A stretch of 6,410 bases of DNA from a bacterium. GTDB lineage: Bacteria > Patescibacteriota > Patescibacteriia > UBA1558 > GWA2-36-10. Position 1 is the first letter of the stretch; the number at the start of each line of letters is the position of its first letter. A program made the translations under genes and the position numbers. The DNA lies in assembly GCA_030690875.1 (NCBI GenBank), contig JAUYFP010000030.1:1-6410 (forward strand). Reading direction: 5' to 3'. This document shows positions 5,202-6,410 of this stretch, piece by piece. Below the pieces are notes generated by a model. That model was not told where the DNA came from and ran no database searches. It was given only the letters and a program-made list of their open reading frames with translations.

Positions 5202-6410
5202 CGCAATACCAAAAGGATATTCTATTTATGGAATCGCTGGTAAATATCCCCAAAAAAAATTATCTTTTAAAAATAAGAGACCGCAGTATTTTTGTTGAAC
5301 GCCTGAGGAAATTTTTGAGCTTAGTCGGCTCGCCAGAAAAAAAACTGAAATTTATCCATATCGCCGGCACTAGTGGCAAAGGCACAACTACCAAGTTACT
5401 AGAACATATGATTAGCGACGCCGGACTAAAAACCGGCTCCTTTACTTCGCCCTTTGCCACTACCAGCATAGAAAAAATAAGCATCAACCATCGGTTGATT
5501 TCGCCAAAGTCGCTTCATGAAATACTCAAAAATAAAATAAAGCCCGCTCTGGACAAATATCTATTGGAATTCTCCGAAGATCAAATTTCCTATTTTGAGT
5601 GCTTTCTAGTAATTGCCCTGCTTTATTTTGTCGAACAAAAATGCGACTGGGTTATAATAGAAACTGGCATGGGCGGTGAGCATGACGCCAGCAATGTGAT
5701 AGTCAATCCCAAAGTAACGGCCATTACCAACATTGCTATGGACCATATAGAAACTTTGGGACCAAAAAAAAGCGACATTGCCAAAAACAAAGCCGGTATT
5801 ATAAAAAGAAACAGTTTATTTTTGACAACGGAAAAAGATAAAAAACTTTTAAAAATATTTAAAAATAAATGTAAAAAAGAAAAAGCTTGGTTTATTAATT
5901 TAGAAAATTTAACCGATAAATATCAAGCGAGCGAATATTTCGCTACCCGCGGTCAAAAAAATAATCTGAATTTAGTTTTAAATATTTTGGACATTTTAAA
6001 AATAAAACCTAAAAACAGCCAAAAAGTAATCAATAATTTTCATCTCATTTGCCGGCAGGAAACTATTCAAAAAAATCCTCGCGTCATACTAGACGGCTCT
6101 CACAATCCAGCCAAGCTTGGCAACCTGATAGAATTCCTAAAACAGCAAAAATTCAAAAAATTGCATTTAATAATCGGCTTTGCCCACAACAAATCATATA
6201 GAGCGCCACTTAAAAAATTATTATCTTTAAGCAATGAAGTTTATTTGACTAGATTTTTGGTCAGTCAAAGGAAAAGCGCTAATTTAAGAGACTTACATAA
6301 ACTAACTAAAAAAATAAGGCCAGATATAACTATTAATATGTATATTGACCCTTACAAAGCGCTGGCCTCAGCTTTAAAAAAAGCCAACAAAAATGACCTT
6401 ATTTTGATAA
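5198..6410 (+). CDS. folC: Folylpolyglutamate/dihydrofolate synthase-type Mur ligase, 3' end cut by window
   Basis: ATP-dependent ligase of the Mur family. FolC enzymes add glutamate to folates, and some also make dihydrofolate from dihydropteroate. The ATG overlaps the dprA stop (ATGA), implying translational coupling. The frame is open for 404 codons to the window edge. The family is usually about 420-450 residues, so little is missing. Seen in order: P-loop HIAGTSGKGTTTK (54-66, usually GTNGKGS), FTSPF (82-86, usually TSPH), IETGMGGEHDASN (154-166, usually GLGGRLDATN), AITNIAMDHIETLG (175-188), IAKNKAGIIK (194-203, with the lysine of the EKAGI motif), a CRQE segment (285-288) where PGRxE is usual, and VILDGSHNP (296-304). 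The catalytic layout is kept but several ligand-side residues differ, so folate is the likely but not certain substrate. Codon use is AT-rich like that of the neighbours. Confidence 0.9.
   Translation, partial: MTQYQKDILFMESLVNIPKKNYLLKIRDRSIFVERLRKFLSLVGSPEKKLKFIHIAGTSGKGTTTKLLEHMISDAGLKTGSFTSPFATTSIEKISINHRLISPKSLHEILKNKIKPALDKYLLEFSEDQISYFECFLVIALLYFVEQKCDWVIIETGMGGEHDASNVIVNPKVTAITNIAMDHIETLGPKKSDIAKNKAGIIKRNSLFLTTEKDKKLLKIFKNKCKKEKAWFINLENLTDKYQASEYFATRGQKNNLNLVLNILDILKIKPKNSQKVINNFHLICRQETIQKNPRVILDGSHNPAKLGNLIEFLKQQKFKKLHLIIGFAHNKSYRAPLKKLLSLSNEVYLTRFLVSQRKSANLRDLHKLTKKIRPDITINMYIDPYKALASALKKANKNDLILI

Noticed and set aside
5260..5487. 75-codon minus-strand ORF
   Set aside because: It is antisense to the P-loop region of folC, which is strongly supported.
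1..6410. TGA recoding as glycine or tryptophan
   Set aside because: dprA ends in TGA at its expected length, and the long frames contain no in-frame TGA.

Overview
The window looks like chromosomal DNA from a bacterium of the Candidate Phyla Radiation (Patescibacteria, Parcubacteria-like). This is inferred from the AT-rich, compact sequence, a eukaryotic-type (type 2) isoleucyl-tRNA synthetase, a single-domain MerR-like protein, and a one-pass membrane protein of a kind I associate with that group. Shine-Dalgarno sites are mostly weak or absent. The genetic code appears standard: dprA ends in TGA, tryptophan is TGG, and the long frames have no internal TGA. This argues against the Gracilibacteria and Absconditabacteria lineages that recode TGA.

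Layout. Positions 1-2776 (minus) hold the first 925 codons of ileS, whose 3' end lies outside the window. Positions 2777-3056 are a gap with a good ileS promoter, a doubtful 41-codon ORF and a hairpin after the next gene. Positions 3057-3296 (minus) encode a MerR-type DNA-binding protein with no effector domain. Its promoter sits in an unusual set of TAAAGTG heptamers and a large dyad (3313-3364). A clear minus-strand terminator (3366-3400) separates it from a membrane-anchored protein of unknown function (3430-3951, minus). Positions 3952-4106 are a divergent promoter region. Positions 4107-5201 (plus) are dprA, which overlaps folC by four bases (ATGA). folC (5198 onward, plus) runs off the right edge after 404 codons.

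The three minus-strand genes look like separate transcription units, each with its own promoter and at least one with a strong terminator. dprA and folC form one translationally coupled operon. The functions are mostly housekeeping: isoleucine charging, handling of incoming single-stranded DNA, and a folate-type ligase. No mobile element, CRISPR array, tRNA or rRNA was seen. No clearly new system is present. The less ordinary parts are the small MerR gene with its repeat-rich control region, the conserved-looking membrane protein, and sequence departures in DprA and FolC.
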